Assembly: GCA_028277515.1 (NCBI GenBank)
Contig: JANQGC010000356.1
Span: 24,371 to 88,370 of the forward strand
DNA from: Anaerolineae bacterium
GTDB lineage: Bacteria; Chloroflexota; Anaerolineae; Promineifilales; Promineifilaceae
Direction: 5' to 3'
DNA: 64,000 bases
The notes under the pieces were generated by a model that worked only from the letters and a program-made list of their open reading frames with translations, had not been told where the DNA came from and did no database searches. Numbering within the stretch: the stretch's first letter is position 1; each line of letters starts with the position of its first letter. Positions 8,819-17,960 of the stretch are shown here, in pieces. A program made the translations under genes and the position numbers.

Positions 8819-9670
8819 ATGGAACAAAACAAACAATCCCCTGTTGTCGTAGCCTTTGTGGCCGACTTGATGTTTACAACTCGAATTAATAATGTGATCC
8901 GCCATCTGGGATACCGGGTGGAATGGGTGGAGGAGACGGCCGATTTAGGGGGCGATCAATCACCAACGAACCAGGTTGGCGTCAGCGAACAGATTGGTGG
9001 TCAAACCGGGCAATTATTCATTAAAGTGGCCGCCTGGCAGCCTGCATTATTGATTTTTGACCTGGCCAATAAGGCTATCCCCTGGGAAAGCTGGATGCCG
9101 CTTTTGAAATCATCCCCGGCAACAAGACAAATCCCCATAATCGCTTTTGGACCGCATACAAATGTAGAGATCATGGAACAGGCTCAAAAAGCGGGAGCCG
9201 ATGCCGTTTTAGCTCGTTCGCGATTCACTTCTGACATGCCGAATTTAATTAAAAAATATGCCCGGGTGCCGGATTATGATTCCCTGGAAGTCACCTGCCG
9301 GGAGCCATTGTCTGACCTGGCTATCAGCGGCATAAAACAATTCAATGAAAGGCAATTTTATCCCTGTCATGATGATTTAGAAGAAGCTTGGGTCCAGGAT
9401 AAAAGCCCTGGTCGTGATTTGTATCAGGGTATACTACAAGTGGCTATCGCCTACTATCAGATCGAGCGCGGAAACTTCCGGGGAGCGATGAAAATGCTGC
9501 TGCGCTTGAGACAACGCTTGGAGCCTTTACCCCCCATCTGCAGGGGAGTGAACGTGGATAAATTGCGGCAGGATGTTGATGCCGTACAAAAGGCCCTGGT
9601 TGGGATTGGGGGAAATCAAATCGAGGATTTTGATACCTCACTTTTCAAGCCAATTGAATTTGTGTATTAA
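8819..9670 (+). CDS. Receiver-like domain fused to DUF309
   Basis: 283 residues. Residues about 8-150 look like a degenerate response-regulator receiver (LLIFDLAN, IPIIAFGPHTNVEIMEQAQKAGADAVLAR), but the normal acidic phospho-acceptor pocket is not clearly preserved. Residues about 165-265 match DUF309, with its CHDDLEEAW signature and an ALQ-type helical repeat (YQGILQVAIAYYQIERGN). DUF309 proteins have no firm function. The gene stands alone, converges on the P-type ATPase gene and appears to be leaderless. Confidence 0.82.
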   Translation: MEQNKQSPVVVAFVADLMFTTRINNVIRHLGYRVEWVEETADLGGDQSPTNQVGVSEQIGGQTGQLFIKVAAWQPALLIFDLANKAIPWESWMPLLKSSPATRQIPIIAFGPHTNVEIMEQAQKAGADAVLARSRFTSDMPNLIKKYARVPDYDSLEVTCREPLSDLAISGIKQFNERQFYPCHDDLEEAWVQDKSPGRDLYQGILQVAIAYYQIERGNFRGAMKMLLRLRQRLEPLPPICRGVNVDKLRQDVDAVQKALVGIGGNQIEDFDTSLFKPIEFVY

Positions 9671-9696
9671 TGTAGCGTAATCTACCCAAATTGCGT

Positions 9697-9736
9697 GACA
9701 AAGATGATAACTATTTGAAAAGTTGCCATCTTTGTC
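9697..9736. terminator. Intergenic hairpin between convergent genes
   Basis: Arms GACAAAGATG (9697-9706) and CATCTTTGTC (9727-9736) are perfectly complementary, with an inner AACT/AGTT pairing. It lies between convergent stop codons, so it may end both transcripts. There is no long T-run, so efficiency is uncertain. Confidence 0.5.
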
Positions 9737-9743
9737 GAATCTT

Positions 9744-12473
9744 TTATATCGTTTGAGAACGATCGCGCATCCGGCGAATCCATTTTTCAATTTCAACCGC
9801 TATAAACACAACCATACTACAAACGAGAGCGATAAGCAGGTCTTCCAGGGCTAACGGTTTCGTCCTGAAAAAGGTTTGGAAGAGAGGGACATAGATAAGC
9901 ACAAGCTGAAGCAGAAATGTCGTGCTTATTGCTAATACCATTAAGCGGTTGGAGAATAAGCCAATGGAAAAAACCGATTCCTTATTGGAGCGGATGGCCA
10001 GGGCATTGCCCATTTGGGCCAATACAAGGGTTGTGAATACCATCGTTTGCCAGACACCGTTGGGATCTTCGAGCCAGTAGAAATAGCCCACGGCTAAGGA
10101 AACCAAACCCATCAAGGTGCCAATCCAAATGACACGCCAGCCCATGCCGCGGCTGAAAATACTTTCTTGCGGATCCCAGGGGGGGCGTTCCATGATCCCT
10201 TTTTCGGAAGCCTCCCTGGCTAAGGCAAGACCCGGCAGCCCGTCGGTCACAAGATTGATCCACAAGATCTGGGCGGCAAGCAAGGGTAAGGGCATGCCCA
10301 GGAAAGGAGCAACTAACATGACAAACAATTCGCCCGTGTTACTGGATAAAGTGTATTTGATGAACTTGCGAATGTTGTCGAAGATGGTGCGTCCTTCTTC
10401 AATGGCTGAAACAATGGTGGCGAAGTTATCATCAAGGAGTACCATATCGGCCGCTTCCTTGGAAACGTCTGTTCCTGTGATGCCCATCGCCACGCCAATA
10501 TCCGCTTTCTTTAAGGCCGGCGCATCATTGACCCCATCCCCGGTCATGGCCGCAATTTGTCCTTTATCTTGTAATGCCTCAACGATTTTTAATTTATCTT
10601 CAGGTGATACGCGGGCGTAAACGGAAATCTCATCAACGACCCCTTGCAATGCCCCAACATCCATTTGAGCCAAATCCCGTCCGGTCAAATTGCGGTCGTT
10701 TTCCGTGATATTTAAATCTTTGGCAATGTATTGCGCGGTTAAAGGATGATCGCCGGTGATCATCACCGGCCGTACCCCTGCCGAACGCGCTTTTCTCACG
10801 GCGGTTTTCACTTCCGGTCGGGGCGGATCGATCATGCTGACAAGTCCAACAATAATCAAATCATGCTCTATATTTTCAACCGTAAATTTTTCGGGCAGTT
10901 CCTCAATTGGGCGAAAGGCGACTCCTAACACGCGTTGACCCAATTGCGCCTGACGAGCGTTGGCGTTACTGATTCGCTGTTCCATTTCCCCGTCTATGGG
11001 CAGCAATTCCTCCCCGGTCCAGATCTGGTCGCAAATGTCTAACAAACTGTCAACAGCCCCTTTGCTAAAGGCTACATAAGGAATTTGACGCCATTCTTCC
11101 TCTAAAAGCGGCCGTTCCACATCTGCTTGATGAATGGTGGTCATTCTTTTGCGCTCAGAAGTAAAGGGAACTTCTCCAATGCGTGGCAGTTGATCCTCCA
11201 ACAGATCCTTGGTATATCCCAGTTCTTGAGCCGCAGCAACCAATGCTCCTTCAGTGGGATCACCGATGTAACGTAGTTTGCCGTCATCATCGGTCTCCAT
11301 GATCGCATCATTACAGAGCGCGGCCGCCTTCACCAATAAACTGAGGGTGCGTTCTTCCGGCGGCAGCTCGGCATTTAATTCCGCATCCTGAATGATACCC
11401 TTGCTGTTGACCAGCGTTTCGATATCCTGCGTGCGTCCTACAACATCAAGCAGGTTAACGGTCATCAGGTTTTGGGTCAGAGTGCCGGTCTTGTCGGAGC
11501 AGATTACCGTAACAGAGCCAAGTGTCTCCACGGCGGGCAGGCGGCGAATCAAAGCGTTGCGCTGTAACATACGTTGGGCGCCGAGGGCCAGGGTAATGGC
11601 CACAACGGCGGGTAATCCTTCCGGCACAGCGGCCACGGCCAGGCTGATGCCAACCAGGAACAATTCTTCTAATGGCTCTCCGCGCAGCAGGCCGAGCACA
11701 ACGACCAGGGCGATGATCACCAGGGCGACGGCGGCCAATATTTTGCCTAGATAATCGAGACGACGCTGCAAGGGCGTTTGCTCTTCTTCTACACCCTGGA
11801 TCAGGTCGGCGATATTACCCAATTCCGTCTGCATACCTGTTTCGGTGATGACGGCCGAGCCTCGACCATAAGTGACCACGGTGCCCATGAAGACCATATT
11901 GCGCCGGTCGCCAATCGGGACATCATCAGCGGAAATGGGGACAGTTGATTTCTCAACAGCCTCTGATTCGCCGGTAAGCGCCGCTTCTTCAATTTTCAAG
12001 TTGACTTCTTCCAACACACGGCCGTCGGCGGGAACATAACCTCCCGTTTCCAGGCGTACTATGTCTCCGGGAACGAGATTGAGAGAGGAAATTTCAACTG
12101 TGTGCCCATCGCGCAATACCTGCACGTTGGGGACGGAGAGCTTTTTCAAGGCGGCAATGGCCTGTTCGGCGCGGTATTCTTGCGAGAAACCAATGGCGGC
12201 GTTCAGGATTACGATGGCCAGGATAATAATGGCATCGGTATATTCTCCCAAGAGAAAGGAAACGACCGCGGCCACGATCAAGACGATGACCATGAGTTCT
12301 TTCATCTGATCCCACAAAATGAGCAGCGGGCTTTTTGCTCCTTCTTCAACGAGTTCATTCGGCCCATATTTCTCTAAGCGACTTTGCGCTTCATTGCTTG
12401 ACAAGCCATTTTGGGGATCGGTGTTTAAGTTCTCTAAAACCTGGTCATTTTCAAGTTGATACCACTTGCTCAT
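9744..12473 (-). CDS. Cation-transporting P-type ATPase, Ca2+ (type IIA, SERCA/PMR1-like)
   Basis: 909 residues, the full family length. It has the cation ATPase N-terminal domain, an LTGES actuator motif, phosphorylated Asp327 in SDKTGTLT, a TGDHP segment and MTGDGVNDAPALK. Ca2+-site features are present: AAVPEGLP in helix M4, SSNTGE in M5 and NLVTDGLP in M6, as in SERCA. It exports Ca2+ (possibly Mn2+) across the plasma membrane using ATP. An AGGA ribosome-binding site precedes the ATG. It is divergently transcribed from the PIG-L gene. Confidence 0.95.
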   Translation of the reverse strand: MSKWYQLENDQVLENLNTDPQNGLSSNEAQSRLEKYGPNELVEEGAKSPLLILWDQMKELMVIVLIVAAVVSFLLGEYTDAIIILAIVILNAAIGFSQEYRAEQAIAALKKLSVPNVQVLRDGHTVEISSLNLVPGDIVRLETGGYVPADGRVLEEVNLKIEEAALTGESEAVEKSTVPISADDVPIGDRRNMVFMGTVVTYGRGSAVITETGMQTELGNIADLIQGVEEEQTPLQRRLDYLGKILAAVALVIIALVVVLGLLRGEPLEELFLVGISLAVAAVPEGLPAVVAITLALGAQRMLQRNALIRRLPAVETLGSVTVICSDKTGTLTQNLMTVNLLDVVGRTQDIETLVNSKGIIQDAELNAELPPEERTLSLLVKAAALCNDAIMETDDDGKLRYIGDPTEGALVAAAQELGYTKDLLEDQLPRIGEVPFTSERKRMTTIHQADVERPLLEEEWRQIPYVAFSKGAVDSLLDICDQIWTGEELLPIDGEMEQRISNANARQAQLGQRVLGVAFRPIEELPEKFTVENIEHDLIIVGLVSMIDPPRPEVKTAVRKARSAGVRPVMITGDHPLTAQYIAKDLNITENDRNLTGRDLAQMDVGALQGVVDEISVYARVSPEDKLKIVEALQDKGQIAAMTGDGVNDAPALKKADIGVAMGITGTDVSKEAADMVLLDDNFATIVSAIEEGRTIFDNIRKFIKYTLSSNTGELFVMLVAPFLGMPLPLLAAQILWINLVTDGLPGLALAREASEKGIMERPPWDPQESIFSRGMGWRVIWIGTLMGLVSLAVGYFYWLEDPNGVWQTMVFTTLVLAQMGNALAIRSNKESVFSIGLFSNRLMVLAISTTFLLQLVLIYVPLFQTFFRTKPLALEDLLIALVCSMVVFIAVEIEKWIRRMRDRSQTI

Positions 12474-12655
12474 TTACAATCCTTGCTGGTAAATTTGATT
12501 TTACACATAAGACCCAATGGGGATCTTGATGTACAATTATCTGTCTAATTATTGAACTAAAATTTTATCCAAGTTTAGCACATTCTATTGAAAGGCAGAA
12601 TCGGGGAGGCCTTGCTAGAGATAAAATTAAGATCCATTTTTGGAGGTAATTTTTA

Positions 12656-13396
12656 ATGAATTCCAGTGCTTATGTACCGGAGCGAGCCATGTTTATTTTT
12701 GCGCACCCGGATGATATTGAGTTCGGCGTTGCCGGAACTGCGGCCTATTGGATTAAACATGGCTGTGAGGTGCATTATGTATTGATTACAGATGGCAATG
12801 TGGGTAGCCATGAAGATGGTATGACTTCCGAGCAGTTGGCTGCCATTCGCCGTAAGGAGCAATTGGCTGCGGCGGAGGTTGTTGGCGCTAAGTGCATCTT
12901 TCTAGGTTATGATGATGGATTTTTGCAACCTACTCTTGAACTGCGTAAGGATCTGGTGCGCTTAATTCGCAAACATAAGCCTACAGCCGTGGTATGCGGT
13001 GATCCGACGATGTTCTTTCCCAGCGACACCTATATTAACCACCCCGATCATCGCGCGGCCGCACAGGCCGCACTGGATGCGATATTTCCCGCTTCCGAAA
13101 TGACCTTGTTGTATCCTGATTTGGCGGCCGAAGGTTTACAAGGACACAAGGTGAACCATGTGTATGTGCATTGGGGCCAGGAACCTAATGTTTACATCGA
13201 CATTGGTGAAGTCATTGACTTGAAGATAGAAGCGCTGCGCCAGCATAAAAGCCAGTTAGGTGATTGGGATCCTGAGGAAATGGTCAAGAACTGGACGGCT
13301 GAAGCAGGTAAAAAAGTCGGTTTTGCACATGCAGAAGCCTATAAACGGATTACCTTAAAACCCTTGGAGACTGAAGAAGAAAGCGAGAACGGTTAG
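12656..13396 (+). CDS. PIG-L/LmbE family deacetylase
   Basis: 246 residues. The Zn2+-binding AHPDD motif is at about residues 16-20 and the second ligand region HPDHRAAA near 127. The family removes acetyl groups from N-acetylglucosamine-type sugars (for example in mycothiol or bacillithiol synthesis and in GPI-like lipids). A GGAGG ribosome-binding site lies 9 nt before the ATG. It is followed 11 nt later by clpS. The substrate cannot be told from sequence. Confidence 0.92.
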   Translation: MNSSAYVPERAMFIFAHPDDIEFGVAGTAAYWIKHGCEVHYVLITDGNVGSHEDGMTSEQLAAIRRKEQLAAAEVVGAKCIFLGYDDGFLQPTLELRKDLVRLIRKHKPTAVVCGDPTMFFPSDTYINHPDHRAAAQAALDAIFPASEMTLLYPDLAAEGLQGHKVNHVYVHWGQEPNVYIDIGEVIDLKIEALRQHKSQLGDWDPEEMVKNWTAEAGKKVGFAHAEAYKRITLKPLETEEESENG

Positions 13397-13407
13397 GATA
13401 CCAGGAA

Positions 13408-13734
13408 ATGGAAGACATTTGGCTGCAAATAACCGAAGAAGAAACAGAACTTGATCTCGATGCTGATCTAAATGAAGCGCTGGAGCCAAATTGCAAAATC
13501 TTTATCCACAATGATGATGTTACCCCTTTTGATTTTGTGATTGTGATATTGCAAAAGATTTTCAAGCTCAAACCGTTAGCCGCTGAACATGTGGCTTTTA
13601 TGGCCCACACAGGAGGTATTGCCTATGTGGCCACGCTCCCCTGTCCGGAAGCGCATAAAAGGGTAGGCAAAGCTCATTTCGCCGCTTCCTTAGAAGGGTA
13701 TCCGCTTATGTTCACGGTTGAGCCTGAAGATTAG
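13408..13734 (+). CDS. clpS: ATP-dependent Clp protease adaptor ClpS
   Basis: 108 residues. The ClpS core is recognisable: IFIHNDDVTPFDFVI, KPLAAEHVAFMAHTGGIAYV and EAHKRVGKAHFAA, corresponding to the family's NDD(x)TPM, HxxG and PxExA-type positions. It delivers N-degron substrates to ClpA/ClpC. An extended acidic N-terminus (residues 1-30) precedes the fold. The Met usually found at the binding pocket after Thr-Pro is Phe here, which could alter N-end residue selection (inference). Confidence 0.85.
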   Translation: MEDIWLQITEEETELDLDADLNEALEPNCKIFIHNDDVTPFDFVIVILQKIFKLKPLAAEHVAFMAHTGGIAYVATLPCPEAHKRVGKAHFAASLEGYPLMFTVEPED

Positions 13735-13814
13735 CATTGTAATAAGGTTGCTTTTGAATTCTACAATTTCCCGGACACTTTACCTCACGATTAACGCGAA
13801 TGTTGCAAGTGAAC

Positions 13815-13976
13815 ATGAAAGATAATATTGTAGCGCTTAAGAGAAAGTTAGCCGGTGGGTTTTCGCCGGCAATGGCAACCCCCCTGTTCCCGGACAGCTA
13901 TGAGGTCAATGGTGCGGTTGTTCCTGATCCTGATGAAGATATTTGGCCTCAATTACGAGAATTACCTAGCCCATGA
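13815..13976 (+). CDS. Small ORF (53 aa) coupled to HAD hydrolase
   Basis: A 53-codon frame from ATG 13815 (or 58 codons from ATG 13800) whose TGA overlaps the next ATG (ATGA at 13973-13976), a typical translational-coupling arrangement. The product is Lys-rich at the start and acidic toward the end (VVPDPDEDIWPQLRELP) with no known domain. No strong ribosome-binding site is seen. It may be a real small protein or a leader peptide that sets translation of the phosphatase. Confidence 0.5.
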   Translation: MKDNIVALKRKLAGGFSPAMATPLFPDSYEVNGAVVPDPDEDIWPQLRELPSP

Positions 13977-14662
13977 GATTACTTCTATTCGATATTGACG
14001 GAACGTTAATCCGCAGCAACAGCGCCGGCCGTATGGCTATGCAAGCTGCTTTGGAAGAAATGTTCGACAGCAGCGGTCCGCTGGAAAGCTACAATATGAG
14101 TGGTAAAACGGACGCTCGAATTATCACTGATTTATTGACAGCAATTGGTATTTCAGATCATGAGATCGATAAAAAACTACCGGCAATCTATAAGCTCATG
14201 GCGACCAAAGCACGGGAGATTTATCCTAAGCGGGACATCATGCCCTGTCCGGGCGTGGAACCGCTGCTGATTGAATTGGAAAAACAAAAAAGTGTATTTG
14301 TTGGTTTGTTGACCGGAAACTCCCGCACAACAACACCCTTGAAGTTGAGAGCGGCAGGGATAAATCCAAACCAGTTTGCTGTAGCCGCCTATGGATCCGA
14401 TCATCTTGATCGCAACCGCCTGCCGGCTATTGCCATGCACCGTGCTTCTGTATTGACAGGTAGGCAATTTTCAGGCGATAATACAGTCATCATCGGCGAT
14501 ACGCCAGCCGATATTATGTGCGCACGTGCTGGTAGGGCTAGAGCTATTGCTGTTGCCGGTGGCTGGCATTCTTCGGGTTCGCTGGCCCGTTACAATCCGG
14601 ATTATTTATTTGAAGACCTGGTTGATGTACCGGCAGTGATCAAAGCGATAATTGAACAATAA
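13973..14662 (+). CDS. HAD-superfamily phosphatase (phosphoglycolate-phosphatase-like)
   Basis: 229 residues. Motif I is FDIDGTL with nucleophile Asp7 and acid/base Asp9; motif II is LLTGNS; motif IV is IIGDTPADIMCARAG. A helical cap lies between motif I and II (C1 type). It is likely a small-molecule phosphatase of the Gph/PGP group. Its start overlaps a 53-codon ORF, so it is probably translated by coupling. The substrate is unknown. Confidence 0.92.
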   Translation: MRLLLFDIDGTLIRSNSAGRMAMQAALEEMFDSSGPLESYNMSGKTDARIITDLLTAIGISDHEIDKKLPAIYKLMATKAREIYPKRDIMPCPGVEPLLIELEKQKSVFVGLLTGNSRTTTPLKLRAAGINPNQFAVAAYGSDHLDRNRLPAIAMHRASVLTGRQFSGDNTVIIGDTPADIMCARAGRARAIAVAGGWHSSGSLARYNPDYLFEDLVDVPAVIKAIIEQ

Positions 14663-14749
14663 GCGAGTCGGACGCTTATGTAGGTTCATGCTCGAGAATA
14701 AAGAACAATTCATCTCACAGATTTTTTTGATGCTGAGATTGGAGGGAAA

Positions 14750-15028
14750 ATGACAGAAAAGTATGTTGCCGGGGTAGACCTGTGTACAGATCGGCCGACC
14801 TCTCTGACATTTACAGATCTGTTCCATTGGGTTATCTGGCAATTTCCAAAGCCAGAAAAGAAAGGATTATGTGGGGCTGTTCGGCCGCCATTGGCCGAGC
14901 ACGACTGGTTTCCTGCGATAATCGAAGCTGATAAAAAAAGGGTATATGTGCATGCTCACGTGGGGGAGACCTTCTCTTCGCCAGAACTTGCAGCTCAATT
15001 TATTCATTCTCAAAAGAGGAAAAAGTAG
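14750..15028 (+). CDS. Hypothetical protein (92 aa)
   Basis: A strong GGAGGG site lies 4 nt before the ATG, supporting expression. The protein is small and soluble with Trp/His/Pro-rich stretches (FHWVIWQFPKPEKK, VHAHVGETF) and a basic tail; no domain is recognised. It is flanked by the HAD phosphatase and another unrecognised gene in the same orientation, perhaps an operon. Confidence 0.6.
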   Translation: MTEKYVAGVDLCTDRPTSLTFTDLFHWVIWQFPKPEKKGLCGAVRPPLAEHDWFPAIIEADKKRVYVHAHVGETFSSPELAAQFIHSQKRKK

Positions 15029-15069
15029 AAAATTTCGGATGCCATACAAAGGACCAAATTAATAAAAAT

Positions 15070-15504
15070 ATGAGCCGTGTTATAAACATTGATAATCCAA
15101 CTAAAAAGCGCAATAAAAATCGGCGTACGATTGCTGAACTGCTGCGCCGGTTAAGTCAGAAACCGGAAATTGATAGTGAAGTAAAAGATATGGCATCGAC
15201 GATTGTCTTCGCCTTGCGGGAAATTACGGAAGGGGTGGAACAAACCGTTGTCGCCTGGGAAAAACGGGACTATTGGATGAAAGCCGAACGTTTTGTCCGC
15301 CAATGGGAGTGGACAAAAGAAGCGGCGGCCAATCTTGAAGATGTGATTCGTCATGATGCCTGGGATTTACTTCCTGAATTATTGGCTGATTTGTTCCCTC
15401 GTTTCGCCGATATCCAGATTAAAACCATGACGCGAAAGCCGGATACCTGGCTTGGGGCATATGAACGCCTGCTGGCCGAGCCGGCAGGCGAATTGCCCTG
15501 GTAA
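15070..15504 (+). CDS. Hypothetical helical protein (144 aa)
   Basis: A mostly alpha-helical, charged protein with a basic N-terminus (residues 10-30) and an aromatic-rich middle (WEKRDYWMKAERFVRQWEWTKEAA). No family is recognised. No clear ribosome-binding site precedes the ATG. Codon use and the CGGCCG-type words match the core genes around it, so it is likely a lineage-specific core gene. Confidence 0.6.
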   Translation: MSRVINIDNPTKKRNKNRRTIAELLRRLSQKPEIDSEVKDMASTIVFALREITEGVEQTVVAWEKRDYWMKAERFVRQWEWTKEAAANLEDVIRHDAWDLLPELLADLFPRFADIQIKTMTRKPDTWLGAYERLLAEPAGELPW

Positions 15505-15542
15505 GAGGGTGTTTTAAGGATGTAATTGGAGAGCATGTTTAG

Positions 15543-16622
15543 GTGAAGAATGTTGATCCATTCTTGCTCCTGGCTTTTCTGATCGTAGCCCTCTTGCTCT
15601 CCGGCTGTGGCCAACAAGCCGCTGAAATTGCTCTCGATCAGGAGGCGAATTTCCCACCGGAGTCGGATTCCCCACCAAAGTTGCCGCTTGCAAATGAACC
15701 GGTTGTGACATCCTCATCCACGGCCGTTCCGGCGACAAAGCCACCAACAAGTCTGTTAGCCGCGGTTAAATCAACCCTGGAAGCGGCCACTGGGGTGATC
15801 GTCGTTCCCTCACCCAGCCCCACCTCTAGCCCATCGCCGACACCATCACCAACGCCTTGCAGTTCACCAGGGCAAATTGTCCAGGGTACTTATCCAAGTG
15901 AAGCGGCCGGAAACAGCGCCTACCGTGTCTATCTGCCACCTTGTTATGATCCGGATGGACCGGCTTATCCTACGCTGTACATGCTGCCCGGAAACATATA
16001 CCGCGATGAAGTGTGGGATAGACTTGGGATTGATGAGGCGGCCGAAAAAGCCATCAACGAAGGGAAAATTACACCTTTTATGATTGTCATGGCCGACAGC
16101 GGCACGCTGCTGAATAATACCTCTGGGGGTGATTGGTCCTACGAAACGCAGATCGTTGAAGATCTCATCCCCTTCATTGAGCGTGAATATTGTGCCTGGG
16201 CTGAGCCGCGGGGCAGGGCGATTGGTGGTATGTCCCGTGGAGGATACTGGTCCCTAGAGATAGCTTTCCGCCATCCGGACATGTTTGCCAGTGTTGGTGG
16301 TCACAGCGCTTCTTTATATGACCTGTATGGCGGGCCGGATGTTATTCCCCAGGCAACAGGCCTGGCAAATGACCTTGGTGAGTTACGGATCTATTTTGAC
16401 ATCGGTGAGAGTGATGGGTTTTTATACAATATTCGCCAGCTTCATGAGGATATGGAAAGCGCCGGAATTCAACATGTATGGATGCTCAATGAGGGGCGGC
16501 ACAATGAAGCTTATTGGTCCAGTCACATTGAAGAATACCTTAAATGGTATGCCGAACCCTGGCCTTTGGCACGCGAGGCTTACCCCAGATGTTTAAGAGA
16601 GGGGGAAAACAGCTCAAATTGA
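15543..16622 (+). CDS. Esterase-family lipoprotein (alpha/beta hydrolase, EsteraseD/enterochelin-esterase-like)
   Basis: 359 residues from GTG 15543, with GGAGAG 9 nt upstream. The signal peptide ends in lipobox LSGC (Cys22). A long Ser/Pro/Thr linker (about residues 30-115) leads to a PF00756-like esterase domain: VYLPPCYD, YPTLYMLPG, and nucleophile Ser231 in GMSRGG; the catalytic His is probably in EGRHNEAYW. A surface-anchored carboxylic esterase, perhaps removing acyl or feruloyl groups from polysaccharide. Its 3' end overlaps mtaB on the other strand by 9 bp. Confidence 0.88.
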   Translation: MKNVDPFLLLAFLIVALLLSGCGQQAAEIALDQEANFPPESDSPPKLPLANEPVVTSSSTAVPATKPPTSLLAAVKSTLEAATGVIVVPSPSPTSSPSPTPSPTPCSSPGQIVQGTYPSEAAGNSAYRVYLPPCYDPDGPAYPTLYMLPGNIYRDEVWDRLGIDEAAEKAINEGKITPFMIVMADSGTLLNNTSGGDWSYETQIVEDLIPFIEREYCAWAEPRGRAIGGMSRGGYWSLEIAFRHPDMFASVGGHSASLYDLYGGPDVIPQATGLANDLGELRIYFDIGESDGFLYNIRQLHEDMESAGIQHVWMLNEGRHNEAYWSSHIEEYLKWYAEPWPLAREAYPRCLREGENSSN

Positions 16623-17912
16623 GCCGGGCGGTATCGTACCATACGCGCCCTCGGCTTCAGCCTGGAAAATGAGCGCCGGTGTTACCCTATTGGCTAATTC
16701 CGGCGGCCCTGATGTAGTCACGCGAATGTAATTGTCTGTGTAGCCTGTCCAGCGCAATCCATTTTTGTCTGCTCCAATTGTCGATTCCCACAATACTGAG
16801 CGGACAGTTCCCTCATACCGGTTGTGAAATTGGTGTGAAAGCTTTTTTCCTAAAGCGATCATTTGCCGGGTGCGTTCTTTTTTCACCATATTGGGTAAAT
16901 GGCCGGGCATCCTGGCAGCCGCTGTACCGGGTCGTGAGCTATAGGTGAAAGCATGGAGACGGCCGAATCCTATCTCCTTGACATAGTCCAGGGATTGCCC
17001 AAAATCAGATTCTGTTTCCCCAGGAAAGCCAAGAATGATATCTGTGCTCAAATTTAAGTCTGGGATATGCTCGCGAGCCGCTCCCACCAGCCGGCGGAAG
17101 TCTGCGCGGGATGTGCGCCTGGCCATGCGTCGTAAAACCTGGTCGCTGCCTGACTGCAAAGGCATATGCAGATGGGGCAGCAGCCGGGGATTATCCCATA
17201 GTTCAAAAAAGTCGGGGTCAATATCCCATGGTTCTAATGAAGATAAGCGCAAGCGGGGTAAGTCGGTATGGTCCAGCAGCGCCATAACCAGCTGTTTTAA
17301 ACGAATGTCGCGGCCTAAATCACGGCCGTATGAACCCAAATGAACACCGGAAATGACCGCCTCTTGATATCCGGCGGTTGACAAAGCCTGCACTTCAGCG
17401 ACGATATCACCCAGATGACGGCTGGCCGATTGGCCACGTGCGACGGTAGTGATGCAGAAGGTGCATTTGTTGTTACAGCCATCCTGCACTTTCACAAATG
17501 CCCGGGTGTTGCCCCAACTACCGGCCAAATATTCACGCATGATTGGTTCTTGTTCAAAAAGGGGCATGCTTTCATCGCTCATTGGGTCCATCATTTGGAT
17601 CAGACGATCCTTGTCTTTGTTGGCGATAACGCTAATAGCGCCGTCCAGCTTTTTCAATTCCCCTGGAGCGACGGTGGCGTAACAGCCGGTAAGGAAGATT
17701 TCCACATCACCGTTTTGGCGCCGGATGCGGCGCGTTTGTGAGCGGGCATCACGCGCAGCTTGCGATGTCACGGCGCAGGTGTTGATGACCACCTTGTCCG
17801 CGACGGCGGCATCGGTGACGATTTCATGCCCTTGAGCCAATAATTGCCGGCCCAGCGTTTCTATCTCGCTCTGGTTCAAGCGACAACCGATACTGTTCAG
17901 AAAAACCTTCAT
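16614..17912 (-). CDS. mtaB: tRNA (N6-threonylcarbamoyladenosine(37)-C2)-methylthiotransferase MtaB
   Basis: 432 residues. The UPF0004 domain supplies Cys10, Cys46 and Cys77 for the auxiliary 4Fe-4S cluster. The radical-SAM motif is CNNKCTFC (Cys146, Cys150, Cys153). A C-terminal TRAM-like region ends the protein. It converts t6A37 to ms2t6A37 in tRNAs reading ANN codons. The NTCAVT and GCRLNQ signatures point to MtaB rather than MiaB or RimO. A TAAAAT box 6 nt before the ATG suggests its own leaderless promoter within the leftward cluster. Confidence 0.94.
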   Translation of the reverse strand: MKVFLNSIGCRLNQSEIETLGRQLLAQGHEIVTDAAVADKVVINTCAVTSQAARDARSQTRRIRRQNGDVEIFLTGCYATVAPGELKKLDGAISVIANKDKDRLIQMMDPMSDESMPLFEQEPIMREYLAGSWGNTRAFVKVQDGCNNKCTFCITTVARGQSASRHLGDIVAEVQALSTAGYQEAVISGVHLGSYGRDLGRDIRLKQLVMALLDHTDLPRLRLSSLEPWDIDPDFFELWDNPRLLPHLHMPLQSGSDQVLRRMARRTSRADFRRLVGAAREHIPDLNLSTDIILGFPGETESDFGQSLDYVKEIGFGRLHAFTYSSRPGTAAARMPGHLPNMVKKERTRQMIALGKKLSHQFHNRYEGTVRSVLWESTIGADKNGLRWTGYTDNYIRVTTSGPPELANRVTPALIFQAEAEGAYGTIPPGSI

Positions 17913-17918
17913 GGTCCG

Positions 17919-17924
17919 ATTTTA
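17919..17924 (-). promoter_or_regulatory. -10 element (TAAAAT) for leaderless mtaB transcript
   Basis: TAAAAT on the minus strand ends exactly 6 nt before the mtaB ATG at 17912. It lies in the 48-bp gap after the THUMP methyltransferase gene. There is no ribosome-binding site and only a weak -35. Confidence 0.4.
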
Positions 17925-17960
17925 GCTTATGCAAGTTGTCGGGGCGAACTGGCGCACTTA

